Below, piece by piece: positions 30,535 through 39,338 of a DNA stretch of 42,033 nucleotides; position 1 is the first letter of the stretch; every line of letters starts with the position of its first letter. The translations under genes and the position numbers were made by a program. Source of the DNA: Bacteroidota bacterium (GTDB lineage: Bacteria; Bacteroidota; Bacteroidia; Flavobacteriales; Weeksellaceae). Below the pieces are notes generated by a model. The model was not told where the DNA came from and made no database searches. It saw only the letters and a program-made list of their open reading frames with translations. Location: assembly GCA_023386965.1 (NCBI GenBank), contig JAEWIR010000038.1, positions 1 to 42,033 of the forward strand. Reading direction: 5' to 3'.

Positions 30535-31995
30535 ATGAATTTAAAGTCATTAATAAACAGGATCCCTACACTTGAAATTACCGGTGAAATAAACCGTGAA
30601 GTTTCAGCAGTGGTTTCGGACAGCCGGCTGGCCGCGGAGGGATCGCTCTATGTGGCGCTGAAAGGTGTGTCCGCAGATGGGCATCTGTTCATTGGTGCGG
30701 CAATTAACAAAGGTGCAGCGGTTATTGTTTGTCAGGAATTCCCGGAACACACTGATCCACAGGTCACCTATATCCGTGTTAAAGATACGGCTGTGGCGTT
30801 GGGAGCGATTGCTTCAAACTGGTATGGGAATCCTTCAGAAAAGCTGAAGCTTGTAGGAATTACAGGAACCAACGGCAAAACATCAGTCTGTACGCTTTTG
30901 TTTGACCTTTTCACGAAGCTGGATCACAAGTGTGCGTTAATTTCTACTGTAGAATACAGGATCGCCGACCGCGTGATGCCTTCTACACATACCACACCCG
31001 ATGTACTTACGATTAACAGAATTCTGGCAGAAGCGGTGGCAGAGGGCTGTGCTTACGCTTTCATGGAAGTCAGTTCACATGGTATTCATCAGCGCCGGAC
31101 AGATGGTTTAAGTTTCAGTGTTGCCGGATTTACGAATATCACGCATGACCATCTGGATTATCACAATACCTTTGATGAATACCTGCGTACAAAGAAAAGT
31201 TTCTTCGACAACCTGAGTCCGGATGCCGTAGCCATCACCAACCTGGACGACAGGAATGGTCGGGTTATGATGCAGAATACGTCTGCGAAACAAAGAACCT
31301 ATGCGTTAAAGACAATGGCCGACTATCATGGCCGCCTGCTGGAAGCAGATTTTAACGGTATGATGCTTCACTTTGACGGCAAAGAATTCTGGACTACACT
31401 TACCGGCAGGTTCAATGTCTACAATCTTCTGCTGGCATTTGCTGTTGCAGTAGAGTTGGAATTAACAGAAGGTGAAGTGCTTACAGCCATGTCTCAGCTG
31501 AAGCGGGTAAACGGCCGTTTTGAGATCATCAGGTCCGACGGTGGGATTTTCTTTGTTGTAGATTATGCTCACACCCCTGACGCGCTCGAAAATTTGCTGG
31601 ACAGCATTAACGAAATCCGCACAAAAAATGAAAGACTGATCACCGTTTTTGGCTGCGGCGGCGACCGCGACCGGGAAAAAAGACCTTTGATGGGCAAGAT
31701 TGCGGCCCGTAAGTCCACTTTGGCCATTCTTACATCCGACAATCCACGTACTGAAAGCCCGGAATTAATTATCAAGGAAATTGAAGCGGGTATTGAGCCT
31801 CAGTATTTTGGTAAATATACCGTGATCGCCGACAGAAAGGAAGCCATTAAAATGGCGATAAAATTTGCCGAGCCGAAAGATATTGTTCTCGTTGCCGGTA
31901 AAGGCCACGAAACTTACCAGGAAATCAATGGGGTACGGCACCACTTTGACGACCGCGAAGTCATAGATCAACTGTGGAAGCAGATGTCTAAATAG
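30535..31995 (+). CDS. murE: UDP-N-acetylmuramoyl-L-alanyl-D-glutamate--2,6-diaminopimelate ligase
   Basis: Cytosolic ATP-dependent ligase adding the third stem residue to UDP-MurNAc-L-Ala-D-Glu. 486 residues. P-loop GITGTNGKTS is at about 106-115; the carbamylated-lysine and metal region follows (SSHGIHQRRTDGLSF); the motif SDNPRTESP (Asp402-Asn403-Pro404-Arg405) is the signature of meso-diaminopimelate-specific MurE (Lys-type enzymes have DNPA or others), and AGKGHETYQ is at the C-terminus. It shows that the peptidoglycan is DAP-type. Start ATG at 30535, 35 bp after ftsI. Secure. Confidence 0.97.
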   Translation: MNLKSLINRIPTLEITGEINREVSAVVSDSRLAAEGSLYVALKGVSADGHLFIGAAINKGAAVIVCQEFPEHTDPQVTYIRVKDTAVALGAIASNWYGNPSEKLKLVGITGTNGKTSVCTLLFDLFTKLDHKCALISTVEYRIADRVMPSTHTTPDVLTINRILAEAVAEGCAYAFMEVSSHGIHQRRTDGLSFSVAGFTNITHDHLDYHNTFDEYLRTKKSFFDNLSPDAVAITNLDDRNGRVMMQNTSAKQRTYALKTMADYHGRLLEADFNGMMLHFDGKEFWTTLTGRFNVYNLLLAFAVAVELELTEGEVLTAMSQLKRVNGRFEIIRSDGGIFFVVDYAHTPDALENLLDSINEIRTKNERLITVFGCGGDRDREKRPLMGKIAARKSTLAILTSDNPRTESPELIIKEIEAGIEPQYFGKYTVIADRKEAIKMAIKFAEPKDIVLVAGKGHETYQEINGVRHHFDDREVIDQLWKQMSK

Positions 31996-32031
31996 AAGAT
32001 GAACCCCACCCTATTAATTTAACAAGATAAA

Positions 32032-33273
32032 ATGCTATACTACCTGTACGAATATTTCACTGCGAAAGGAATCCATATTCCGGGACTTAACCTGTTCCGC
32101 TATATTTCCTTCAGGGCAGCGCTGGCAGTACTGTTTTCCCTGCTTATCGCGCTTGTATATGGTAAAAGGATCATCAATTACCTGCGCAACAGACAGATGG
32201 GTGAGCTGGTACGTGATCTTGGTCTGGAAGGTCAAAAGCAAAAGGAAGGTACACCGACCATGGGTGGGCTGATAATAATTATTGCGACCCTGATTCCCGT
32301 GCTGCTCTTCACGAAGATCCTGAATGTGTATATAGCACTGCTTATCGTATCTGTGGTATGGATGGGTGCCATCGGCTTTATAGATGATTATCTGAAGAAG
32401 ATCAAAAAAAATAAAGATGGTCTTTCCGGGCGTTTTAAGGTGATTGGTCAGGTAGGTTTGGGCTTAATTGTAGGTGTAACCATGTACTTCCATTCCGATG
32501 TTACGGTGAAGCGGAAGTATGCTGATGCACCCGTGGTAAACCGCAATAATGTGGAAAGTAATTTTATGCCCACCGAAAAATCTACCGTCTCTACCGTGCC
32601 GTTCTTTAAGAACAATGAGTTCGATTACAGCAAGATACTGTTCTGGATGGACGAGGAAGGTCAGCAGGAATGGGCCTGGGCTGTATTTATCCCGCTGGTT
32701 ATCTTTATTGTTACGGCGGTGTCCAACGGAGCCAATATCACAGACGGAATAGACGGGCTGGCGGCGGGTACCAGTGTGGTCATACTTCTTACGCTCGCAT
32801 TTCTGGCCTACGTTTCCGGGAATATCATTTTCGCCGATTATCTCAACATTATGTTCCTGCCCAATATGGGGGAGACCACCATATTCACTGTAGCACTCGT
32901 AGGTGCGGTGATTGGTTTTTTTTGGTACAATACCTATCCGGCGCAGGTCTTTATGGGTGATACAGGCAGTTTGATGCTGGGCGGTGTAATTGCCGTTCTG
33001 GCTATCATTTTACGGAAGGAACTGCTTATTCCGGTTCTCTGCGGGATTTTCCTGGTCGAGAATATATCCGTGATGCTTCAGGTAGCCGTATTTAAATACA
33101 GAAAACGGAAATTCGGACTGGAGTATGCCCAGAATAACAGGTTTTTCAAGATGTCACCGCTGCACCACCATTATCAAAAAAGCGGTTATCACGAGAGCAA
33201 AATTGTAAACAGAATGATCATTATTGGGGTAATGCTGGCAATCATCTGCCTGATTACGCTCAAAGTAAGATAA
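32032..33273 (+). CDS. mraY: Phospho-N-acetylmuramoyl-pentapeptide transferase
   Basis: Integral membrane enzyme that transfers phospho-MurNAc-pentapeptide from UDP to undecaprenyl phosphate, giving lipid I. 413 residues versus ~360 in E. coli. Hallmarks: TPTMGGLIII, GFIDDYLKKIKKNKDGLSGRFK (catalytic Asp pair), NGANITDGIDGLAAG, MGDTGSLMLGG and the C-terminal SPLHHHYQKSG. The extra length is a hydrophilic insert at about residues 156-216 (DVTVKRKYADAPVVNRNNVE to FWMDEEGQQEWAW), the size and position I associate with Bacteroidota MraY. Start ATG at 32032, 36 bp after murE. About ten transmembrane segments. Confidence 0.96.
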   Translation: MLYYLYEYFTAKGIHIPGLNLFRYISFRAALAVLFSLLIALVYGKRIINYLRNRQMGELVRDLGLEGQKQKEGTPTMGGLIIIIATLIPVLLFTKILNVYIALLIVSVVWMGAIGFIDDYLKKIKKNKDGLSGRFKVIGQVGLGLIVGVTMYFHSDVTVKRKYADAPVVNRNNVESNFMPTEKSTVSTVPFFKNNEFDYSKILFWMDEEGQQEWAWAVFIPLVIFIVTAVSNGANITDGIDGLAAGTSVVILLTLAFLAYVSGNIIFADYLNIMFLPNMGETTIFTVALVGAVIGFFWYNTYPAQVFMGDTGSLMLGGVIAVLAIILRKELLIPVLCGIFLVENISVMLQVAVFKYRKRKFGLEYAQNNRFFKMSPLHHHYQKSGYHESKIVNRMIIIGVMLAIICLITLKVR

Positions 33274-33321
33274 TAATACCGGCGGGTTCGGTTACAGTAT
33301 AACATGATTAATAAAGCAGAA

Positions 33322-34659
33322 ATGAAAATAGTTGTTTTAGGCGGCGGCGAAAGTGGCGTGGGAGCAGCATATCTGGCCATGAAAAAGGGGCTTGATGTTT
33401 TCCTGTCGGACAAAGGCGTCATCAAGGATGAGTATAAAGCCATACTTACAGAAAACAATATTGAGTTTGAAGAAGGTAATCATGATGAAGAAAGGATCTT
33501 AAACGCCGACTGGATTATAAAATCTCCCGGAATCCCTAAAAAAGCGGATCTGATTGTCAAAATTAATGAGAAGGGCATCAGACTCTCTTCTGAAATTGAA
33601 TTCGCAGCAGAATTTACCAGTGCCAAGATCATCGCAGTTACGGGAAGTAACGGCAAAACTACGACAACATCGCTTATTTACCATATACTGAAGAACGATA
33701 ATATGAATGTCGGTTTGGGTGGTAATATCGGTAAGAGCTTCGCCAAACAGGTGGCCGACGAAAACCATGAATATTATGTTCTGGAGGTAAGCTCTTTCCA
33801 ATTGGACGATATACAGAACTTCAGACCCTATATCTCATTACTGCTGAATCTGAGCCAGGATCACCTGGACCAGTATAACTATAACTACGAAGAATATGCG
33901 CTTGCCAAGTTCCGTATTGCCGAAAATCAGGAGAATGATAATTTCTTCATCTACAACCGTGATGATGAAATGAGCCTGAACCTGCTGGAAAGGCTTGAGA
34001 TAAAAGCGAAGAAACTCCCTTTTTCCCTAAAGGAAAAACTGAAGGAGGGAGCTTATGCGGATGAAGATAAGATCTATGTAAAGATGCAGGATCATTTTTC
34101 CATGAAAGTAGATGAACTGTCCCTTATCGGTAAGCACAATATCGCTAACAGTCTGGCAGCCTCACTGGCCGGTAAGATACTGAACATTACCAATGAAAGC
34201 ATTAGAAACTCACTGATGACTTTTCAGGCCGTGGAGCACAGGCTTGAACTCGTTACGGAAGCCGAAGGTGTAAAATACATCAACGACAGTAAAGCAACCA
34301 ATGTAAACGCTGCCTATTACGCCCTGGAAAGTATGAAAGGACCTACTGTATGGATTGTAGGCGGAGTGGACAAAGGCAACGACTACACCGAAATTGAAGA
34401 CCTGGTGAAAAGAAAAGTTAAAGCCATCATTTGCCTCGGTCTGGATAATGAGAAAATCATCAGTTTTTTCCAGGACAAAAAGGACCTAATTTACGATACG
34501 TCCACTATGGAAGAGGCTATAAAAATAAGCAGATCGGTGGCGCAGAAAGGCGATACAGTTCTTTTGTCGCCATGCTGCGCAAGTTTTGATCTTTTCAAAA
34601 GCTACGAAGACCGTGGCAACCAGTTTAAAAAAGAAGTATTACAGAAAGTGACTGTTTAG
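33322..34659 (+). CDS. murD: UDP-N-acetylmuramoylalanine--D-glutamate ligase
   Basis: Cytosolic Mur ligase adding D-Glu to UDP-MurNAc-L-Ala. About 445 residues from the chosen start. N-terminal nucleotide-sugar domain IVVLGGGESGVGAAYLA, P-loop AVTGSNGKTTTTSL, EVSSFQLDDI, SQDHLDQY, HNIANSLAA, EHRLELV, NDSKATN (all Mur-ligase family motifs) and the C-terminal LLSPCCASFDLFKSYEDRG are intact. Two starts are possible: ATG 33304 (adds MINKAE) and ATG 33322, which gives MKIVVLGGGESGVG directly at the beta-strand as in most homologues; I prefer 33322. Order murE-mraY-murD without an intervening murF. Confidence 0.95.
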   Translation: MKIVVLGGGESGVGAAYLAMKKGLDVFLSDKGVIKDEYKAILTENNIEFEEGNHDEERILNADWIIKSPGIPKKADLIVKINEKGIRLSSEIEFAAEFTSAKIIAVTGSNGKTTTTSLIYHILKNDNMNVGLGGNIGKSFAKQVADENHEYYVLEVSSFQLDDIQNFRPYISLLLNLSQDHLDQYNYNYEEYALAKFRIAENQENDNFFIYNRDDEMSLNLLERLEIKAKKLPFSLKEKLKEGAYADEDKIYVKMQDHFSMKVDELSLIGKHNIANSLAASLAGKILNITNESIRNSLMTFQAVEHRLELVTEAEGVKYINDSKATNVNAAYYALESMKGPTVWIVGGVDKGNDYTEIEDLVKRKVKAIICLGLDNEKIISFFQDKKDLIYDTSTMEEAIKISRSVAQKGDTVLLSPCCASFDLFKSYEDRGNQFKKEVLQKVTV

Positions 34660-34681
34660 TCAGCATTAAAAACACATAGTC

Positions 34682-35917
34682 ATGAACGAATTAAAAGCAG
34701 AAAGCAGTAAGGAGTTTCTGAAGGGCGATAAAGTCCTTTGGATGGCCATCATTGTGATTTCTGTCTTTTCTATTTTCCCGGTATATTCAGCCAGTTCCAA
34801 CCTGGAGTATATCGTAAACAACGGGACCACTACAGGTCACGTCATAAAGCATATGTTCTTTGTGATCATTGGCCTTGTCATCATGCGTATGGTGGGCATG
34901 ATCAAGTATGAGGTCATAGGCAAGCTAAGCAGCGGGCTTCTGCTCATCACCATCGGACTGCTGGCAATTACCATGTTTACGGGGCAAACCATAGAAGGTG
35001 CCAGTGCCGCGCGGTGGATCAAGATACCGGGTACGCCGGTTTCCTTCCAGCCTTCTTCCTTCGCATATCTTATGCTGATCATTTACCTGTGCCGCTATCT
35101 CACAAAGAAAATCAAGCGGGACCGGCTGCCCATAGAAAACATATTTTACATTTTTGGCTCTATTCTTCTTGTACTCCTTCTGGTGGGTAAGGACAATGGA
35201 TCTACAGCATTAATGATACTAATCGTGTCGGTTGCCGTTCTTATTATTGGTCAGCTCAATTGGAAGTACATAGCGGGATTCATTGGTACATCAATAGTTG
35301 CAATCACACTGTTCATCATGGTGGCTCTCAATACCAACCTAATTGGTGGAAACAGGGTTCATACCTGGATGAGCCGTGTGGAAGTTTTCCTGAATTCAAA
35401 ACACGGTGCCCAGGTTGAAGATGAAAGTGATAAGGCTAAAAACTATCAGGTCATGCAGGCCAAGGCCGCTATCGTTCACGGCGGCATCACAGGGATGGGT
35501 CCGGGCAAAAGCGCGCTGAAGCAAATGCTTCCACAGTCGGCCTCTGACTTCATCTTTGCCATTATTGTAGAAGAATATGGATTTTTTGGCGCCGCCTTCC
35601 TCATTGCGTTGTATCTGATTATCATCATCAGGATTGTAATGATCGCCAGTAAGATGCCGGCCTTTTTCGGCTCTCTGCTCGTGCTGGCCATGGGCATAAT
35701 GATCTTTGTACAGCTGGCTGTGAACATTGCCGTAGCGGTGAATATAATTCCCGTAACCGGACAGCCGTTGCCGCTGATCAGTTATGGAGGTACTTCCATG
35801 CTGGTAACTTATATACAGCTGGGTCTGGTACTTAATGTGAGCTCCAGGATTCAGGTTTTTGATGAAGAAGGAATGGGCAAGAGACAGAGTATTGAAGAAA
35901 TTAATGACATTGCGTAA
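34682..35917 (+). CDS. ftsW: SEDS-family peptidoglycan glycosyltransferase FtsW
   Basis: Septal peptidoglycan polymerase partner of FtsI. 411 residues with about ten transmembrane segments. SEDS features: NGTTTGHVIKHMFFVIIGL early, the ASAARWIKIPGTPVSFQPSSFAYL stretch (position of the W-x-x-x-P and QPSEFAKL-type motif, here with Ser for Glu in PSSF), VGKDNGSTALMILIV with a conserved Asp, and GQPLPLISYGGTSMLVTYIQLG near the end. A large periplasmic loop (about 215-255, with HTWMSRVEVFLN) precedes GITGMGPGKSALKQMLPQS. Start ATG at 34682, 22 bp after murD. FtsW rather than RodA is favoured by the dcw position. Confidence 0.95.
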   Translation: MNELKAESSKEFLKGDKVLWMAIIVISVFSIFPVYSASSNLEYIVNNGTTTGHVIKHMFFVIIGLVIMRMVGMIKYEVIGKLSSGLLLITIGLLAITMFTGQTIEGASAARWIKIPGTPVSFQPSSFAYLMLIIYLCRYLTKKIKRDRLPIENIFYIFGSILLVLLLVGKDNGSTALMILIVSVAVLIIGQLNWKYIAGFIGTSIVAITLFIMVALNTNLIGGNRVHTWMSRVEVFLNSKHGAQVEDESDKAKNYQVMQAKAAIVHGGITGMGPGKSALKQMLPQSASDFIFAIIVEEYGFFGAAFLIALYLIIIIRIVMIASKMPAFFGSLLVLAMGIMIFVQLAVNIAVAVNIIPVTGQPLPLISYGGTSMLVTYIQLGLVLNVSSRIQVFDEEGMGKRQSIEEINDIA

Positions 35918-35923
35918 GCGGAT

Positions 35924-37033
35924 ATGACCAGACAGCTGAAAATAGTATTAAGCGGCGGCGGAACAGGTGGACACATCTTTCCGGCCATTGCTGTGGCTGA
36001 TGAGATCCGCAGACGGTTTCCCGATGCCGAGATTCTTTTCATTGGTGCTAACGGCAAGATGGAGATGGAGAAAATTCCGCAGGCCGGTTATGCGATTCAG
36101 GGAATCGATATTTCCGGAATAGACCGCGGCAACATGCTCTCCAACTTTGGGTTGCCCTTCAAATTACTGAAGAGCGTACTCAGGACCCGTAAGATACTGA
36201 AGGATTTCAGACCGGATTTCGCTGTGGGAACAGGTGGATTTGCGAGCGGACCGGCTTTGTTTACGGCCTCCCGCCTGGGAATACCCGTCTTCATACAGGA
36301 ACAGAATTCCCATGCAGGGATTACAAACAGAATCCTCAGCGGAAAAGCGAAGAAAGTTTTTACCGCATACCCAAATGTGAATGGATTCCCACCGGAGAAA
36401 ACCGTCTTTACAGGAAATCCGGTACGTCAGACCATTGTAAATGGTCTTACAGATACCAGGATTGCTAAAGGAAAAATGGGTCTGGATCCAAATAAACTGA
36501 CCATCCTTTCAGTAGGAGGCTCTCTGGGATCTGCAACCCTGAATAACGCCTGGAAAGTGAATATTGGAAAGCTTGTGGCGAATGATTTTCAGTTGATCTG
36601 GCAAACCGGTAAATCCTGTTACAGTGACCTGCAAAATGATGAACAGCTTAGCAAACTTTCTGGTGCTCAGGTTCAGATGCATGAATTTATCGCAGATATG
36701 GCCCTGGCCTATTCAGCTGCCGATGTCATCGTTTCCCGGGCGGGTGCGATCGCGATTTCCGAACTCGCAATTGCGGGCAAACCCGTACTGTTGGTCCCGT
36801 TTCCTTTTGCAGCTGAGGATCATCAGACAAAAAATGCCCAGAGTTTGGTAAATATGAATGCGGCAAAGATGGTTAAGGATAGTGAAATGAACAGCCTTTT
36901 TTGGAGTACGCTTCTGGAATTATGCGAAAAACCTGAATTACGTGTCCAGATGAGTAAGAATATGACTGCTTTCAGCAAACCTGAAGCAACAGTACAGATA
37001 GTAGATGAGATATTTAAAACCCTGAAAGTATGA
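35924..37033 (+). CDS. murG: UDP-N-acetylglucosamine--lipid I N-acetylglucosaminyltransferase
   Basis: GT28 glycosyltransferase adding GlcNAc to lipid I to give lipid II at the inner face of the membrane. 369 residues. First Rossmann domain with SGGGTGGHIFPAIAVADEI (lipid I-binding G-loop), then GTGGFASGPAL and EQNSHAGITNRILSG; second domain with SVGGSLGSATLNN, ISRAGAIAISELAIAGKP (UDP-GlcNAc site) and PFPFAAEDHQTKNA. Start ATG at 35924, 6 bp after ftsW; the stop overlaps the murC start by 4 bp (ATGA type). Identity secure. Confidence 0.97.
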   Translation: MTRQLKIVLSGGGTGGHIFPAIAVADEIRRRFPDAEILFIGANGKMEMEKIPQAGYAIQGIDISGIDRGNMLSNFGLPFKLLKSVLRTRKILKDFRPDFAVGTGGFASGPALFTASRLGIPVFIQEQNSHAGITNRILSGKAKKVFTAYPNVNGFPPEKTVFTGNPVRQTIVNGLTDTRIAKGKMGLDPNKLTILSVGGSLGSATLNNAWKVNIGKLVANDFQLIWQTGKSCYSDLQNDEQLSKLSGAQVQMHEFIADMALAYSAADVIVSRAGAIAISELAIAGKPVLLVPFPFAAEDHQTKNAQSLVNMNAAKMVKDSEMNSLFWSTLLELCEKPELRVQMSKNMTAFSKPEATVQIVDEIFKTLKV

Positions 37034-38403
37034 ATGTAGATCAGTATCAAAACTTCTACTTCGTAGGAATTGGTGGCATTGGGATGAGTGCCCTGGCCCG
37101 TTATTTCCAGGCTTCAGGCAAAAAGGTCCTGGGATATGACAGAACCCCTACCAAACTGACCACGGCCCTGCTCATGGAGGGTATCGAAATTACATTTGAG
37201 GACACCGTTGATTCCGGCCTGGAGAGGTTGGACAAAGACTCCACACTGGTCATTTATACACCGGCCATCAAACAGCTGTCTATACTTTCGTTTTTTCAGG
37301 AGCATGGTTTCACCATACTTAAAAGAGCCGAGGTACTTGGCCTGATTACCCGCAATACCAACTGTCTGGCCGTGGCCGGAACCCATGGCAAAACAACAAC
37401 ATCATCGCTTATCGCCCATCTCTGCAAAGAAGCGGACTTGCCGTTCTCCTGTTTCCTGGGTGGTATTGCAGAGAACTTCAAATCCAACTTTCTGTTTAAC
37501 GGCAGCGAATATTCTGTTGTGGAAGCTGACGAGTACGACCGCAGTTTCCTGAAACTGTCTCCGGATTGGGCGGTAATTACCTCAACGGATGCAGACCATC
37601 TTGACATCTATGGCGACAGGCAGACGATTGAGGAGGGTTTTCGTGAATTCGGTGCGCTGGTTCCCGAAAATAATCAGCTTTTTGTCCGTAAGGGTATAGA
37701 TATTGGAAGGCCAGGCAAGACTTATGCGGTTAATGAGCCTGCAGATTATTATTCCGATAACCTGCGTATGGACCGGGACCGGATTTATTTCGACTTCCAT
37801 ACACCTACTGAAGTGGTCCGGGATTTCGTTTGGGAAATACCCGGCATCCATAACGTGGAAAATGCAACGGCCGCGATTGCACTGCTGCATAACATAGGAG
37901 TTGACTTCAACACCTTAAAATCAGCGATAGCTTCGTTCAAAGGCATCAAAAGACGCTATACCAAGCATTTTTTTGAGAGTGGAAAAATTTACATCGACGA
38001 TTACGCCCACCATCCTACCGAGCTGGATGCGGTCATTGGCTCCATCAGAACCTTTTATCCGGAGAAGAAACTGCTGGTAGTGTTCCAGCCACATCTCTTT
38101 AGCCGGACCCGTGATTTTGCCGATGATTTTGCCAGAAGCCTGGAAAATTCAGACGAACTGATGCTTTTGGATATTTATGCGGCTCGTGAGATTCAGCAGA
38201 ATTTCCCGGGTATTACTTCGGAGTGGCTGGCGGATAAAGTACAGGCAAAAATGAAAGAAGTAGCTGCTCTTGACGCAGCTTTGGAAAAGATAAAAGAAAA
38301 AGAGTTTGACATCCTGCTCACAGTGGGTGCTGGTAATATAGACACCTTATATGACCCCATCGTAGCATGGCTGTCGCAAGGTGAATACGTAAATAGTAAA
38401 TAG
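37030..38403 (+). CDS. murC: UDP-N-acetylmuramate--L-alanine ligase
   Basis: First Mur ligase, joining L-Ala to UDP-MurNAc; cytosolic. 457 residues. N-terminal Rossmann motif FVGIGGIGMSALARYF, P-loop AGTHGKTTTSSLI, EADEYDRSFL, STDADHLDIYGD, GIHNVENATAAIAL, RRYTKHF and DDYAHHPTELDAVI followed by FQPHLFSRT are all family hallmarks. The start ATG at 37030 overlaps the murG stop by 4 bp. In this cluster murB and ddl are missing after murC, where they sit in E. coli. Confidence 0.97.
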   Translation: MNVDQYQNFYFVGIGGIGMSALARYFQASGKKVLGYDRTPTKLTTALLMEGIEITFEDTVDSGLERLDKDSTLVIYTPAIKQLSILSFFQEHGFTILKRAEVLGLITRNTNCLAVAGTHGKTTTSSLIAHLCKEADLPFSCFLGGIAENFKSNFLFNGSEYSVVEADEYDRSFLKLSPDWAVITSTDADHLDIYGDRQTIEEGFREFGALVPENNQLFVRKGIDIGRPGKTYAVNEPADYYSDNLRMDRDRIYFDFHTPTEVVRDFVWEIPGIHNVENATAAIALLHNIGVDFNTLKSAIASFKGIKRRYTKHFFESGKIYIDDYAHHPTELDAVIGSIRTFYPEKKLLVVFQPHLFSRTRDFADDFARSLENSDELMLLDIYAAREIQQNFPGITSEWLADKVQAKMKEVAALDAALEKIKEKEFDILLTVGAGNIDTLYDPIVAWLSQGEYVNSK

Positions 38404-38430
38404 CAGGATTATTCCCGAGGGAAAAAGGAT

Positions 38431-39258
38431 ATGAAAAAGAAATGGAGACTTCTGAAGATTCTGGCAACCGTAATTATTTTCGGCTTGCTGCTCAGCTTTT
38501 CCCTGAAACGCTTCAATAATGCTTCTATGGAAAACGTATCCATTAATATGGTCTATCCAAAGGGGTTGGAAAAGGTATACTTCATTGACGAGAAAAACGT
38601 CATGGATTTCATACGGAAGGCCAATCCGTCCAGGAAAATCGGCGACATCGATATTCCGACCCTGGAAAAGGAAATCAATAATTTTCCCTCTGTGGACAGT
38701 GCCAACGTATATCTGAACCTGAACGGTGCTCTGAATGTGGATATCATGCAGCGCGTACCGGCCTTCAGACTGAACAGGGGTGGTGAGAACTTCTATGTGG
38801 ACAGAAAAGGAAATGAATTCCCTCTGTCCAAGATATATTCTCATCCCACCATGCTGGTCCAGGGCAATGTAAAACGCAGCGAATATCTGCAGGTGGCAGA
38901 ATTGGTTAAGAAAATTGAGACTGATGACTTCAGCAGGAAATATTTTATTGGTATAGCCAAAGAGGGTGCAGATTATAACCTGCTGACAAGTGACGGTCAC
39001 TACAGGGTGGAAATCGGTACACTGGATAATATCGACCTGAAGGTAAAAGGCTTCCGGACTTTTGTGGAGAAATTCCTGGTTTTCCAGGAACCGGAGAAGT
39101 ACAGCCGTGTTTCGGTGAAGTATGATAACCAAATCGTGACAACCCTTAATCCGGGTTACGGAAAGAACGACAGCATTATCAATGCCTCCAGCAAGGAACT
39201 CGTGAAACTCGCCGCTGAGAGGGCGCAGCTCAAATCGAACAGCGCGGGGACGAGGTAA
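38431..39258 (+). CDS. ftsQ: Cell division protein FtsQ
   Basis: Bitopic inner-membrane divisome scaffold. 275 residues: short cytosolic basic start (MKKKWRLLK), one transmembrane segment at about 10-27 (ILATVIIFGLLLSFSLK), and a periplasmic region beginning with a POTRA-like strand-helix unit (INMVYPKGLEKVYFIDEKNV, PTLEKEINNFPSVDSANVYL) and the FtsQ-type continuation VDIMQRVPAFRLNRGGENFYVDRKGNEFPLS. That last stretch (V-x-R-x-P-x-x-R, Y-x-D-x-x-G) is typical of FtsQ/DivIB. The start ATG at 38431 is 27 bp after murC, before ftsA and ftsZ. A 309-codon antisense frame over it is a shadow. Confidence 0.93.
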   Translation: MKKKWRLLKILATVIIFGLLLSFSLKRFNNASMENVSINMVYPKGLEKVYFIDEKNVMDFIRKANPSRKIGDIDIPTLEKEINNFPSVDSANVYLNLNGALNVDIMQRVPAFRLNRGGENFYVDRKGNEFPLSKIYSHPTMLVQGNVKRSEYLQVAELVKKIETDDFSRKYFIGIAKEGADYNLLTSDGHYRVEIGTLDNIDLKVKGFRTFVEKFLVFQEPEKYSRVSVKYDNQIVTTLNPGYGKNDSIINASSKELVKLAAERAQLKSNSAGTR

Positions 39259-39338
39259 CCGGTTGAGGACACGCAACCTCAGGAGCGGAACAGTAAGATT
39301 GAATTAGGTAAAGAAGAAAAAAATCAAATCGGCAAATA

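Noticed and set aside
38347..39276. 309-codon minus-strand open frame covering ftsQ
   Set aside because: Antisense to a clear FtsQ; no recognisable motif, unusual residue composition, and no promoter or start context. A shadow of the sense codons.
39261..39281. Hairpin-like GGTTG/CAACC sequence between ftsQ and ftsA
   Set aside because: Short stem, long loop and no T-run; insufficient for a terminator call.
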